From NCBI GenBank assembly GCA_963555705.1, contig OY743174.1:61278234-61342233 (forward strand): 64,000 nt of DNA, read 5' to 3'. This stretch comes from Ligustrum vulgare. Its lineage: Eukaryota > Streptophyta > Magnoliopsida > Lamiales > Oleaceae. Below, piece by piece: positions 1 to 11,311 of this stretch. Each line of letters starts with the position of its first letter. Position 1 is the stretch's first letter. The notes beneath the pieces were generated by a model. That model was not told where the DNA came from and made no database searches. It saw only the letters and a list, made by a program, of their open reading frames with translations. A program made the translations under genes and the position numbers.

Positions 1-4
1 GAAG

Positions 5-3000
5 TTGTGCAACCAAAATGCTTTCCTCAAAGATATCAATGCAACTGGCAAAAAATTGGAAAAGGCTTGTGAAAAGCCTTATTTACAAATCAAGTGCGGC
101 AGAAACATGAAAGATTGTGAATGCAGAGGAAAGAAAAAATTCCATAAAAGAAGATTAAGACTTTCCCGAAGAGAAGCTTTTAATCCTTTTCGAAGAAAGA
201 AAAGATTTTTCAGGAGGAAGTTCACAAAGAATAAAGAAAACAGGTGCTTCATTTGTCGAAAGAAGGGTCATTTTGCAAAAGCTTGTCCAAATAAGAAAAA
301 GGACAAAATTCTTCATCAAATTTTCACGGCCACAAAGATTGATTATGATGATGAAGACCTTGAATCATTATTCTCTGAAGAAGATGAGCAAACTCAACAA
401 ACTGTCTTCACCATTGAATATGATTCTGATAAATCCAGTGACACAGAAGACATAGGAGAATGTTATGGCGTGCAACTTGTTAATACATCCTTTTCATCTA
501 TATCGGTACCTATGATTGAGGTGAAAATTTTGACAGGAAAATATGAAAGGCCAATTACTGTTGCAGGGCTATTTGATACTGGTGCTGCATGCTCCATCTT
601 GAACCCTACCATTCTCCCTGAGCATATGTGGCGAGATCACAAAAAGGTATTTCAGGCGGCAAATGGAGAAAGTTTCTCAACAGAAATAATCAGCAAGCCT
701 GTTAAAATCCAGTTTTTTCCTGAACTCAGTATTTCCCATAAATTAATAGGTTCATCTTTGCCTGGTAAAGACATTATCCTTGCATGGGATATTATTAAAC
801 AATTATGGGATAAGAAAGTTTTTCCTCGTTCTAATGGTCTCAGGTTCAAGTCCTATTTCCAGCCATACATCCAAATGATATCCTATTTTTCCTACACCAT
901 TCCAAACATCACCGAAACACTTATCCGAGATTGTTGTGCAGAATCTCATTCTGAATTTCTTACTAAATGCACAAATCCCCTCTGGAAAAATTCACATTTC
1001 TTCATTTCTCTCCCTTTCAAGAAAAATGAAGATATTAACCCCACAAAAGCTAGCCATCTTGGAATGAATCCAGAACATCTTCAACTTGCTACCAAAGAAC
1101 TTTCTCAATTGCAAAATGAAGGACTTATTGAACCAACAAATTCACAGTGGGCATGTCAAGCTTTCTATGTCAACAAAAGAAGTGAACAAGTTCGGGGGAA
1201 ATTAAGACTTGTCATTGACTACAAGCCATTGAATGTCTTTCTTGCTGATGACAAATTTCCTCTTCCAGATCGGAAGACAATGTTTGCAAATTTATCTCGC
1301 GCAAAGATCTTTTCAAAATTTGATCTTAAAGCAGGATTTTGGCAATTAGGAATCAGACCAGAAGAAAGGCACAAAACAGCTTTCTGTATTCCTAATCATC
1401 ACTACCAGTGGACTGTTATGCCTTTTGGGTTAAAGACCGCTCCTTCACTCTTCCAGAAAGCAATGACAAAAATCTTTGATCCATTACTTGAAACAGCGTT
1501 GGTCTACATTGATGACATCTTATTATTCTCTGGAGATGAAGAATCTCATGGTCAATTGCTTTCTAAGTTCACAGATATTGTTAAACAACATGGTATTATG
1601 CTTTCCCAGAAGAAAATGGTGATTGGTGTTAGTGAAGCTGATTTCTTAGGAATGCATATTAAAGATGGTCAATATTCACTTCAACCTCATGTTGGTCAAG
1701 AACTTCTCAAATTTCCAGATGAAAATTTGTCAAAAAAGGAAGTTCAACAGTTCCTTGGAGTTGTAAATTATATGGCGGACTTCATTGATCATCTTTCCTC
1801 CATAATTAAACCACTCCAGCTCATACTCAAAAAAGATCCTCCTCCATGGTCATCCACTCAAACTCAGGCAGTCAAATCTATCAAACAAAAGGTGAAAGAT
1901 CTCCCAGCCCTACAAATCCCTAAGGATGGAAAACGTGTCCTCCAAACAGATGCAAGTGATTGTTTTTGGGCAGCTGTCTTACTTGAAGAAAAAGGAGGAA
2001 AAAGAAGAATCTGTGGATACAAAAGTGGATCATTCACTGAATCAGAAAAGCATTACCATTCCACTTTCAAAGAAATACTGGCGGTCAAAAGAGGAATTGA
2101 AAAATTCCAATTTCATCTTATTGGGCACAAATTCTTAGTGGAAATGGATATGTCAGCTTTTCCAAAAATGCTTTCTTTTAAAAGGAAACAAATCCCAAAC
2201 TCTCAACTACTCAGATGGGCAGAATGGTTCTCAAACTTTGAATTTGAAGTCAAACATATCAAAGGAAAACACAACCTCCTACCAGATCTCCTTTCCAGAC
2301 CAAAAGTTTCCCTCATATTACCTCCAAAACCAATTCCAGTTATCTACATGATGGATTCAAATCAATTTCCCTTCAACAACTCTACTCCTTTTCCTCCTGA
2401 ACTCTATGAACTCATAAGATCCAAAACCCTCAAAACCAGATCAAAAGAACTCATGTTAAAATACCAGTCCCTTGTTATAAGACAAACCGGAATTGAAACA
2501 CTCGGTGGTCTAGGATTTCATCCAGATTACCCCTTTTTCACCTTATTCCGTTTTGATCTCAGGCACCATGCAGTCAAATTTTCAAAAGAAACTCTTTGTT
2601 TTCTGTGGTACCTTTTAGAAAATTGGCAAATCGGGATTTTATTTGATGATCAAAGTACCCTCGAGCTTTTCACCCGTTATCAAAATGATTTGCGTTTTGA
2701 CTATTTTGCAAAAAGGTTCTTTGAATGGTTTCACCCAATTTCACACTGGATTAAAATGTTCCAAGCCTTTTCTTTAAAATTTAAAGATCTCAAAACTTCT
2801 GCACGGAATGTTCATGTGATCTTAATTTTTCAAAGACAGGGTTATTTCACAGAATCACAGGTCTATACTCATTTCAGCAGTGTCAAGGAATATGCAGTTC
2901 AGCCTTTCAATATGCATAAAGATTGGGAGCACTATCCAAAGGAATTTCGTAATTTCCAGAGGCGCATGGCAGAAATCAATCAGACAATTCCACCACAAAT

Positions 3001-3583
3001 ATGGCCAGATTATTCAGATGATGCTCCATGGGAAGCTTTGCCAATTGAGTATACCAGAAAGATCCAACAAGATATCCAAGCTTATCAGGATACTCATCTA
3101 CAAAGATACCCTGATTCATATACCACAGATTATGATTACGCATTTGATATGCAATATGGACAGATATACCAGGGAAGGCCAACGCAAAGTCTGGGTGATA
3201 CATCAAGATATTCAGAAAAAACTCCAGAAGGACGCCAGCTAAGGAAAAAGCAAATGGAGATCACTGACAAATTACTCAACAGCTTGCATTACAGTATGCA
3301 AAAGGAAAAGGCATATAATGAAGGAAAAATTGGTCCCAGTGATACAAGGCTATCATACAAACAGCTTTTGGAAAAGGAAAGAGGAAAAGCAAAAGCAGGA
3401 GAATCAAGCAAATCTAGCCAAGAAACTAGTCAAAACTCACAAGATCCATGGTCTCTAACGAATCTAACAAAATTAGTGGTGAATTCTGAATCACTAAAAA
3501 TTTTGGAAATGGCAAAAGAATGGGACCATAACAAACAAAATTGTCCAAATCATCATAACACTGGATGGTTAAATCAACATTGA
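5..3583 (+). CDS. Endogenous pararetrovirus (Caulimoviridae-like) polyprotein, 5'-partial
   Basis: One uninterrupted 1192-codon frame. In order it shows a very basic coat-protein-like end with a CX2CX4HX4C zinc knuckle (about residues 80-95), a retropepsin motif DTGAA near residue 191, reverse transcriptase with the YIDD box near residue 501, and RNase H with its first Asp near residue 649 and a DLLSR end near residue 780. No integrase follows, so this is a pararetrovirus rather than a Ty3 element. The remaining roughly 400 residues, ending in a K/E/S-rich tail, match no domain I recognise. The reading frame is open at the window edge, so movement-protein and most coat-protein coding must lie upstream if present; the true start is not visible. 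The absence of stops suggests a fairly young or conserved copy. Genus is not assigned. It is an integrated copy in plant DNA, inferred from the surrounding nuclear transposons. Confidence 0.9.
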   Translation: MCNQNAFLKDINATGKKLEKACEKPYLQIKCGRNMKDCECRGKKKFHKRRLRLSRREAFNPFRRKKRFFRRKFTKNKENRCFICRKKGHFAKACPNKKKDKILHQIFTATKIDYDDEDLESLFSEEDEQTQQTVFTIEYDSDKSSDTEDIGECYGVQLVNTSFSSISVPMIEVKILTGKYERPITVAGLFDTGAACSILNPTILPEHMWRDHKKVFQAANGESFSTEIISKPVKIQFFPELSISHKLIGSSLPGKDIILAWDIIKQLWDKKVFPRSNGLRFKSYFQPYIQMISYFSYTIPNITETLIRDCCAESHSEFLTKCTNPLWKNSHFFISLPFKKNEDINPTKASHLGMNPEHLQLATKELSQLQNEGLIEPTNSQWACQAFYVNKRSEQVRGKLRLVIDYKPLNVFLADDKFPLPDRKTMFANLSRAKIFSKFDLKAGFWQLGIRPEERHKTAFCIPNHHYQWTVMPFGLKTAPSLFQKAMTKIFDPLLETALVYIDDILLFSGDEESHGQLLSKFTDIVKQHGIMLSQKKMVIGVSEADFLGMHIKDGQYSLQPHVGQELLKFPDENLSKKEVQQFLGVVNYMADFIDHLSSIIKPLQLILKKDPPPWSSTQTQAVKSIKQKVKDLPALQIPKDGKRVLQTDASDCFWAAVLLEEKGGKRRICGYKSGSFTESEKHYHSTFKEILAVKRGIEKFQFHLIGHKFLVEMDMSAFPKMLSFKRKQIPNSQLLRWAEWFSNFEFEVKHIKGKHNLLPDLLSRPKVSLILPPKPIPVIYMMDSNQFPFNNSTPFPPELYELIRSKTLKTRSKELMLKYQSLVIRQTGIETLGGLGFHPDYPFFTLFRFDLRHHAVKFSKETLCFLWYLLENWQIGILFDDQSTLELFTRYQNDLRFDYFAKRFFEWFHPISHWIKMFQAFSLKFKDLKTSARNVHVILIFQRQGYFTESQVYTHFSSVKEYAVQPFNMHKDWEHYPKEFRNFQRRMAEINQTIPPQIWPDYSDDAPWEALPIEYTRKIQQDIQAYQDTHLQRYPDSYTTDYDYAFDMQYGQIYQGRPTQSLGDTSRYSEKTPEGRQLRKKQMEITDKLLNSLHYSMQKEKAYNEGKIGPSDTRLSYKQLLEKERGKAKAGESSKSSQETSQNSQDPWSLTNLTKLVVNSESLKILEMAKEWDHNKQNCPNHHNTGWLNQH

Positions 3584-5250
3584 TTACCCTTACTACCAGG
3601 AGAATCACAGGAAGAAGACACAATGAACCTGGATGAACCATGACAAAATACCGTCTTTATTAAAGAAGGAATCTTTCCTTTTTTCTGTCAAGTGTCAGTC
3701 TGTAATAAAGGTTGTTTGTCCGTTTTGTATTATTTCTGATCTGAAATCTTGCTTTTCTAAAAGTAAGATTTTACTTAAAAAAAAAAAAATGAATGAATGA
3801 ATGACGCGTTGAAACATTATGCTTTCCACTATAATAAATTGCTGATTTCACACTAAATAGGCAACGATCTCAAGAACTCGGACATTTTCAGATGTTACAA
3901 GCCTGATGAATCTCTCCGGTGAAACATTAACACGTGCACGAAGGTTGAAGTTATCCAATTTTTCTGATGGCCCATGCCGAACACTCCTTGGCCTAGCACT
4001 GCCCAGCCCTTTAGGCATTGTCAAGCCACGAGTTTACATGCTATAAGACATGTACTTATATGAAACTAATGTCATGGTATGTCATGTGTCACGGAATGTC
4101 ATGTCGTTCCTTCGGGTTCATGAAAAAAGAACTATTGCCTGTAGATTAATAATCCATATCCCTAGTGGGGCCAAGTGGAAGCACTTAATAGTCTCCATAC
4201 TTCAAGTGTGCATAAGGTGTATCACTTTCGAATTTATATGGAGAGCGAATTAGAGGAGAGAACACACACACACATTATGTTCTTTTTTCTAAGGTTGGAC
4301 ATAGCATGATTCATTTCTAATGACAGCCATTCATTTCTAATGACTATTATATTTCACCACGTGCATCACACGTCTTATGTACGCGATAAAAGAATTTATT
4401 CTTTTTATCTCCTATGTAATGAAATATAAAATAAATTATTAAAATCATCATATTATATATATAAATATAATTATAACTCATTAAATATAAAGTATAATAA
4501 TACATTTATATCTATACTTACTATATATATTAAAGTAAAGAACAATGTTAATTATCTCAACATTGAGATTGGTTTCTATCTAGTTGGCAACTTTTCATTT
4601 AAAAATGAGGAGGTGCCTTGTACATAGGCACTTCATTATTCTTTTTTTCCCGCCCATTGACGCTTTCTATTTCTGGAATATTTTGTTGAATTTTGCTAGA
4701 ATCACAATGTGATTAAAAATACTATTCACAATCCCCTCACATGTAGTGAGTGGAGCCACTTCCATTTGAGAAATCTCACCCTCACATGTGAGAGGATTGT
4801 CATCGAGATTGTTAACAACATTGTGACAATAACATTTCTCTATTTTGTTTTACTACTTACATTTTTTTGTTGCCGCATCAGAATTTGTTGTTTATCATTA
4901 ATTGGGCCTCGATTTGTGGTGCACGCACATACTGGAATTTTGCATTTGTCCCTTTATATTCCCTTTTTTTTTTCGTAACGAAGCAGAAAATGTGATGGGG
5001 GAGCCAAACTTGAAAACCACGGAATATGGAGTACAAGCATTAAACTTCTGTTTCGATGTTTGGGGGAAGAATCTGTCCCTTTATTTTCATCATTCAATGG
5101 GGGTAGTCAAGGCTTTTCATTTTTCACAGCAAATTTTAGTTGCTCAATACTATTCTTGGAGACTGGAATCAATATTAGCTTGATTAGCCTCTGTTTAAAT
5201 CGATTATGTGTTGAGTAATTGGCTAAACAATGGGCCCTTTCGTATTGAGA
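3584..5250. other. Gene-free flank of the pararetrovirus
   Basis: After the viral stop there are two AATAAA-like or TTATTAAA signals (about 3658 and 3702) and an A-run at 3777-3789, plausible 3' noncoding sequence of the insert. From 4380 the DNA is very AT-rich. A Helitron-like 5' terminus (A then TCTATACTTACTATATATAT) lies at 4511, without a matching 3' end on the same strand. The short open frames at 4709-5183 have no recognisable domain, and I do not call them genes. Confidence 0.5.
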
Positions 5251-5255
5251 CTTAA

Positions 5256-5592
5256 TTCTACTGGTATTTCACCCGTGCGCTGTACGATTTTTTATTCTTT
5301 ACAATAATAATGTTAATATTTTATAAGTAGAACTATATTTATGTTCATATTAGAGGAAAATATGTATATATTTAAAAAAATTGAATGTTATTTTTTAGAA
5401 ATTTAAAAAAATATGGAATGAAAAACAAATACACAATTACAAATTATGGAATATTTCCTTGAATACAACGTTTGTTGTTGAATTACTTTGATTGTCCTCC
5501 TTGTAGTGGATCAACATTTTCAAACCCTTGCGATTTGTAACTCTTGAAACAGCAACGTATAGTTGATCGTGGCTGAAAACGTACTGGTTTTT
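5256..5592 (-). mobile_element. Helitron 3' end with PIF1-like helicase C-terminal remnant
   Basis: On the minus strand 5592 to 5455 translates to a stretch containing QLYVAVSRVT, then RKGLK and TTNVVFKEIF. This is the characteristic C-terminal end of the Helitron Rep/helicase (PIF1-like helicase domain VI). About 180 bp further on the same strand lies a short hairpin (arms around CGT/ACG at 5268-5286) followed by CCAGT, a decayed version of the CTRRT Helitron 3' terminus. The rest of the helicase was not found upstream (positions above 5592), so this is a truncated copy. Confidence 0.65.
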
Positions 5593-5599
5593 TTTTTTA

Positions 5600-6340
5600 T
5601 TTTTTTTTTTAAAAGAAACTTGAAAACGATTGACCTTGAGTACTTTTATTTATTTTCATTGTATATAAGAAAATTAGAGGAAATTATCTTCAATTAAATT
5701 TGAAAGACAGTCTTGGATCAGACGGGGTTAGTGACATTTATTATCAATTATTTTTCATACTTGTAAGTAAAAAAAATATTTAGGTATAAGCACATAAAGA
5801 TCAAATAGTCAAAATATTTAGCATTTTAATTTGTGAAATAATTATATATGTTATCTATTGTCAGTGGCTTTTTAAAGTCTCCAATACTTTCTTTGAATTG
5901 TATTTAACCAAAGTAATTAACAATTGGACTAAATATACTCTCAATTCATTTGAATTTTCAAAAAGGATTTATAAAATTACAACAATATATAAAAAGTAAT
6001 AAACATATCTCAAAAGCTTTTGGAAAGATAAGTGTGTGTATATATATTTATCAAAATAAAACTTTTAAGATGTGTTTGATTTATAAGGTGGAAAATGTTT
6101 TCTTACCAAATAAGTAAGAAAATATTTTCAAGATAAATAAGTAAAGTATGTTTCAATTGGTTGTATCATAAAAAATATTTTCCAAGTCAAATTTTTCAAT
6201 CAAATATCAAACAAATACAAAATGTGAAAAATATTTTTTATGATGTGATATTTTCTAGGCAAAACTAAAGCAATCAAACATAGCCTTACATTTAATATTT
6301 GATGTGATTTTAGATATGATCTGTTTAAAGTTGGCTCTCA
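5600..6340. other. AT-rich intergenic stretch
   Basis: Low-complexity AT-rich DNA with a pyrimidine tract near 5587-5610. A stretch at about 6070-6290 begins with TGTGTTTGATT and ends with AATCAAACATA, so it may be a small MITE. No gene seen. Confidence 0.35.
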
Positions 6341-6412
6341 CTTGTGAGTTAGTATAAAAGTTTTTGTTGAGATCTTTGATTCGACTCCCATAATGTATAT
6401 TTTTTAATTTTC
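6336..6412 (+). mobile_element. tRNA-derived SINE relic (candidate)
   Basis: GGCTCTCACTTGTGAGT resembles a tRNA A box and GATTCGACTCCC, about 50 bp later, resembles the pol III B box (GGTTCGANTCC). Spacing fits a tRNA-related SINE head. No target duplication or clear 3' end was found, so this is tentative. Confidence 0.3.
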
Positions 6413-6466
6413 AAAATAATAGTATAATTATAAAACTATAAGCATTTAAAAAAAATGTATTCACTA

Positions 6467-6469
<3 letters not shown>

Positions 6470-6522
<53 letters not shown>
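6470..6522. repeat. (TTA)n microsatellite
   Basis: About 17 uninterrupted TTA/ATT units. Confidence 0.95.
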
Positions 6523-6524
<2 letters not shown>

Positions 6525-6866
6525 CTGTAATCATTAATTAATTAATTAATATATATTATCTTTATTGACAATTTTATTTCAAATATCTTATTACGTTGGA
6601 AAAAATATTTTTTGAATTCTTGCAATTATTGTTTATCTTGCTTATTTAAATATAAGAGAGGTAAATAAAAAAATTTCTTCACTCCTAAAAAATTCTTTAG
6701 CCATCATTAGTGCAATAAACTGTGCTAATTAATAAAAATTGAGGATAAAAATAAGACAAAAAGTTAAGAGTTATTAGTGCAAAACTTAATAAAAAATAAG
6801 GAACACTACAATTAAATTGTGGTGCACTTAACAAAAAATGTGGTGTTAATATAATAATATAATTAC
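6525..6866 (-). repeat. Dispersed AT-rich repeat, copy 1
   Basis: The reverse complement of this segment matches 26070-26400 closely over some 300 bp, for example TAAACAATAATTGCAAGAAT in both. One end reads AACACCACATTTTTTGTTAA. A third, more diverged relative lies near 17984-18330. It has no coding capacity; it is probably a MITE or a fragment of a larger DNA transposon. Confidence 0.7.
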
Positions 6867-6961
6867 TCTTACATTTAATACTTGTTTTTTTTCTTGGCAA
6901 AAGTTTCCTAATTTAGAAAGAATTTTGGGGCGAAAGTGTATGCGTAAAATGGTGACGGTTA

Positions 6962-7722
6962 TCCTATTATATATATATATATAAAAGCTAATAAATGGGC
7001 TCTTGATGAACTTTTTCTCATTTTTTTTAAATAAACACTTCATTATAATAAATGGTCTTCAAAGAAACTTTCCAGAATTTGGATTAGTTATGTTGATTTT
7101 TTTCAGTAGCAATGTCTAATAGAATTATTTATTTGATGCTTCTGTTGTTGATTCGAATACAATCAATAAATTTTCACATTTATAATTGTTGTGATTGGTG
7201 TTTTTGAATGAAAAATGAAAAAAAATATGAGAGGCAAATGCATAATTTATGAGAAATATTTTTATACATTCCATATGCATCAATATCCGAACCCATAATA
7301 TTACATCAAACATGATATACCATTAAAAAATACCAAATTTACAATTTCAATGACAATAATAATAATAACTCATAAAAATTATTGAAATTAATTATTATTT
7401 AAATATATAAATTGACATTTACAGATTTACTATTCAAAGAGGTTTTTAATATTGAATTAGCCATGTTATTTTAAAATTTTAATAATTATTGTAATGGAAT
7501 ATTATTTTCTATGCCTTTGATATTTTTGTTGATTATGTATAAGCATTAGTTGTGCATTAATTAGATTACTATGTCATTAAACTTTAATATTAGTTATTTT
7601 TTGTTTGGTTAAAAATTTTAGTGACAAATAAATTTTTTTACACCTCTTAATATATATATATTTTCAAGAGAAAACGGCAATCTATTTTTTATTTTTATTT
7701 TTTGAGAAAATGGTGGCTATTC

Positions 7723-7774
<52 letters not shown>

Positions 7775-8331
7775 TTTTATGATTATTTGAATTAAAACTT
7801 GCTTGCATCAACATAAAATGTACTGATGATAATTAATAATTTATTGAAACTTAAACCAATTATTATGTCATCGCATAGATATTATTTCCATGGGTATTAT
7901 GAAAACCCGTTTTACATAGTGAAAGGTTACTAAGAAAATAATTAATTACATTACTGTTATGGATGACGTGTTGACTGCATTTGAGTTCTGTGAAAAAAAA
8001 AATGAATGATGATTAATAATTGAAAGTAAGATCAAGGAAAAATATATAATTTATTATTCAAAGAAGCTATTATAATTCATTATTCAAAGGAAAAAAAAAA
8101 TGAACGATGATTAAATAATTTATTATTTAAATATATAAATTGACTTTTATTATTCAAAGAAACTATTATAATTTGAAGTGATTTTATTGTTTGTAAAATT
8201 TTAATAATTATAATTATTAATATATTAATTTTTTTTATGCATTTTGTATATGGCATTAAAATTTACAAATAATTATTGAAATCAATATTTTTAAATAACA
8301 ACTTCCGTGCATCACACGGGATAAATACTAA
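6962..8331 (+). mobile_element. Non-autonomous Helitron (candidate)
   Basis: The left end follows an A and reads TCCTATTATATATATATATA, like plant Helitron 5' ends. The right end has a hairpin, CCGTG at 8305-8309 pairing with CACGG at 8315-8319, then CTAA at 8328-8331 followed by T, fitting the CTRR/T 3' rule. No Rep/helicase sequence was seen inside. The 3' end is the stronger evidence; pairing it with this 5' end is an inference. Confidence 0.5.
7723..7773. repeat. (AT)n(GT)n microsatellite
   Basis: A short AT run passes directly into about twenty GT units. Confidence 0.95.
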
Positions 8332-8514
8332 TTATTAGTTATTATATATAAATAGTATTATGGTATATTAAGGAGTATTAATACTAAATCGTGTTAAGTA
8401 GAATCTTTTTAAACTCTTATATCCATGTCAAATTAGTTATTATTACTAATTTAAACTTTAATAATGAAAATAATTATTTATATGAAAATTACTCGTTTAC
8501 TTATTTATATGAAA

Positions 8515-9691
8515 ATAATACGCGTCGGTTGGAAAACGGAATACGCGTCGGTTGTAGCGGCGACGTCTATGACGCAGACGCGTAAAGTCTCGACTTTAGG
8601 CGTCGGTTGTACCCAAAACTTTGGGCGTCGGTTTTAAATTTAGAACCGACGCCTAAAGTAAAAATAAAAAATAAAAAAATAAAAAAATAACTTTGGGCGT
8701 TGGTTTTAATATAAAATCGACGCTCAAAGTATGTTTTGGACGTCGATTTTAAATGTAGAACCGACGTCTAAAGTCTTTTTTTTTTTTTTTTAATACTTTA
8801 GGCGTCGGTTGTAATATTACAACCGACGCCTAAAGTCTTTTTTTTTTGCGGGGGAATCATCACATTTCTTTCATCCATTCCGCTGCATTAGAAATTCAAT
8901 AATTCAAATATTGCAATTTATCCATCTAATAACTAAAAATCAACAATACAAAATTAAATCAATAACTATATATATATACATAAACATATATACATTTATA
9001 TACATTATATATAATACATATTATTTACATACATTATACATGCATAAATATTATTACATATATTTACATACATTATATATATATACATATAGATAAAAAC
9101 ACATGTATATAAAGAGAGAGGTGGGTCTCTTACGAGATGGTGGAGGCGCGCGGTGGTGGCGGAGGTGCGAGTCTGGTGATTCGGGGAGAGGAAGAGATAA
9201 AGAGGGAGGGGAGGAATGTGGTGATGAACGTTGCCGGGAAATGGAGGAATGGTGGTGGTTGTGGCGGCGGCGACATAGTGCGATGGTTCGGGTGAGAGAA
9301 AAATAAAGAGAGAGGCGGGAAGAGATCGAGTAGTGAAAAAAATATAGATGATCTGCGCTTTTTGCGTATAAGTAAATAAAGGAATACGCGTCGGTTCTGG
9401 AAACCAGAGAATGGGCGTCGGTTGTAATATTACAACCGACGCCTAAAGCCATTTTTTTTTTTTATTACTTTAGGCATCGGTTGTAATATTACAACCGATG
9501 CCTAAAGTTTTTTTTTTTTTTGTTCCTAAAGAATACGCGTCGGTTCAGAACCGACGCGTATTCTTTAGGTTTAAACTTTACACTACAACCGACGCCCATT
9601 CTTCGATTATATTTACAAAAATGCCATCGTCCTTTTATAGGCGTCGGTTTTACTAAAAATCGACGTATATTCCTCTTTTTTTTTTTTTGTG
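8515..9691. mobile_element. CACTA-like non-autonomous element made of hairpin subterminal repeats
   Basis: The motif CGTCGGTT and its complement AACCGACG occur many times as tight inverted pairs. Near-perfect palindromes lie at 8624-8653, 8795-8836 (42 bp), 9414-9443 (30 bp), 9467-9508 (42 bp) and 9525-9569 (two 22-bp arms around one base). T-runs separate them. The right end, read on the minus strand, starts CACAAAAAAA, resembling CACTACAAGAAAA tips; CACTACAA also occurs at 9581. The centre (9100-9300) is GA-rich, higher in GC and open on both strands, but no domain is recognised. Dense short subterminal repeats are typical of CACTA (En/Spm) elements; assignment to that superfamily is an inference, and the left tip is not identified. 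Confidence 0.55.
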
Positions 9692-10669
9692 ATTTCTGTA
9701 CTAGTTATGAATAAATTTTTTAATGGGCATTTTCAGTTTTCTCAATTATTAAGTGCACATCATGACATTTATGTAGCAAAATGAAAATTCGAGAAGTAGT
9801 TGAAAATGCCTTTAAACCACAGAAATATTTTCATTTTTTTGTCAAATTTGAACAAGTGAGATTTCTTTTTTTATTTGATAAGTATTTAAATCATATTTTT
9901 ATTATATCTTTATAGAAGTTGATGAATTTGTGTTGTTAAAAATTTGTAGGTTCCATAAAATATTTGATTGAAATTAATTGTTAACGTTGACTTGGATTAA
10001 AATCTAGATTAAAATCAACATCAAATGGGGACTTAACTATGTTCATCATATAAGTTAAGATTGATTACTTATTTATCTATAAATATGTTTTAATAACTTA
10101 CATCTTATTGCGCTTGATTTAAAAAAAAAATAATAAGTTGTTTTCTTCAAAGTGACTCTCATGTTAGCGTCCAAATAAATAATTCTATATTTTTTATTTT
10201 GATTATTCAAAAAATTATTGGTTTTAAAATGTATTTATTTTAACATAAATCGTAATTTACCAATTATTCATCATGTTGATTATTCTAACCCTTTCTATAC
10301 TATTTTTATTGTGAGAATATCTTTATTCTGCTATAATATTATCGAAATCTTGTATTGTATAAAAAAATTACTTCTATGTTTCATTTACGTTGTAAACTTG
10401 TAATGATTCAGTTTTAGAATTGTATAAACATATGTATTGAATTAAAATTTGGTATAAGATTGAAAATGGTGATCAATAAACATATTTTATAAATTATATG
10501 CATTGAATATAAGGATTTTATATTTAAAATATAATTTATTGTTTAATTAAATCAAAATCATTTGAAAAGTTATTCAACATTTATTTATGTGAAAATATAA
10601 TATATATATTTTTTAATTAAGGATATTATAGACATAAGAAAAATAGAAGGACATAATTGACAATTAAAA
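9692..10669. other. AT-rich intergenic stretch
   Basis: No gene, RNA gene or repeat recognised. The 61-codon frame near 10218 is AT-driven with no domain. Confidence 0.5.
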
Positions 10670-10686
10670 GATTCATACATATTCAT

Positions 10687-10904
10687 AAAAAAAGGTTGAA
10701 TCCCAACCCTAAGGGCCCGCACCTGCCCTGTCCTATCCTGTCCTAGGCCTTGGTGGATGATGTAAATCGTAGGTTATACCTCCCAGAGTGCAGAGTGAGG
10801 GCTTACCTTTGCACTTGGTAAGGACCGGATTCGAACTCCTGACTAAGCGATGCTGGTCTTTAAACCACCCTCCCTTTCACCGCTGAGAGATGTGCCATGG
10901 GGGC
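10687..10904 (-). mobile_element. tRNA-derived SINE with intact target duplication
   Basis: The same 17-bp sequence, GATTCATACATATTCAT, flanks it at 10670-10686 and 10905-10921. On the minus strand the body starts near 10904 with a tRNA-like head: TCTCAGCGGT resembles the A box and AGTTCGAATCC the B box, about 45 bp apart. The distal end (plus-strand left) runs into AAAAAAA, so the transcript would end in a T-run, as in the rice p-SINE1 and Au-type plant SINEs. Length is 218 bp, usual for plant SINEs. Mobilisation depends on LINE proteins supplied elsewhere. Confidence 0.88.
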
Positions 10905-10921
10905 GATTCATACATATTCAT

Positions 10922-11311
10922 GCTTTTTTTTATATTAGTGATGATAGTGATATAGTGATAGTGATGGTGATAGTTATGATTAGTGATACTGATACTGATT
11001 AATTCACATATTCATATACATTGACTTCATAAATAATTATAAAATAGAGTCAATGTCTGATGTAGCTTAAAACCTCAATGAGAATTTAATTCAAAGTGAA
11101 ACTTATATTTTAATAATACATTTTGTGGCATCCACGATTTTTATCAATTTTTAAATCACGTTTTACCAAAAAAAAAATAAAAAAAAAAAATTAGTTAGAC
11201 CAAAAATAGGTCTAATCTATATTTATATCTATATCTATATATATTTATAAACTCAATATGACACCTCAAAATTCTCATACTTTTTGAAGAATAATACTCT
11301 AATATCACGAT
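10922..11311. other. AT-rich spacer
   Basis: Contains a short GTGATA-rich tract (10935-11000) and A-runs. No gene seen. Confidence 0.5.

Noticed and set aside
9054..9452. 132-codon minus-strand frame in the hairpin element
   Set aside because: Runs through palindromic repeats and GA/TC-rich DNA; no domain, and the opposite strand is equally open.
10800..10900. A tRNA gene on the minus strand
   Set aside because: Has pol III boxes but no cloverleaf acceptor stem, and the 17-bp target duplications show a SINE.
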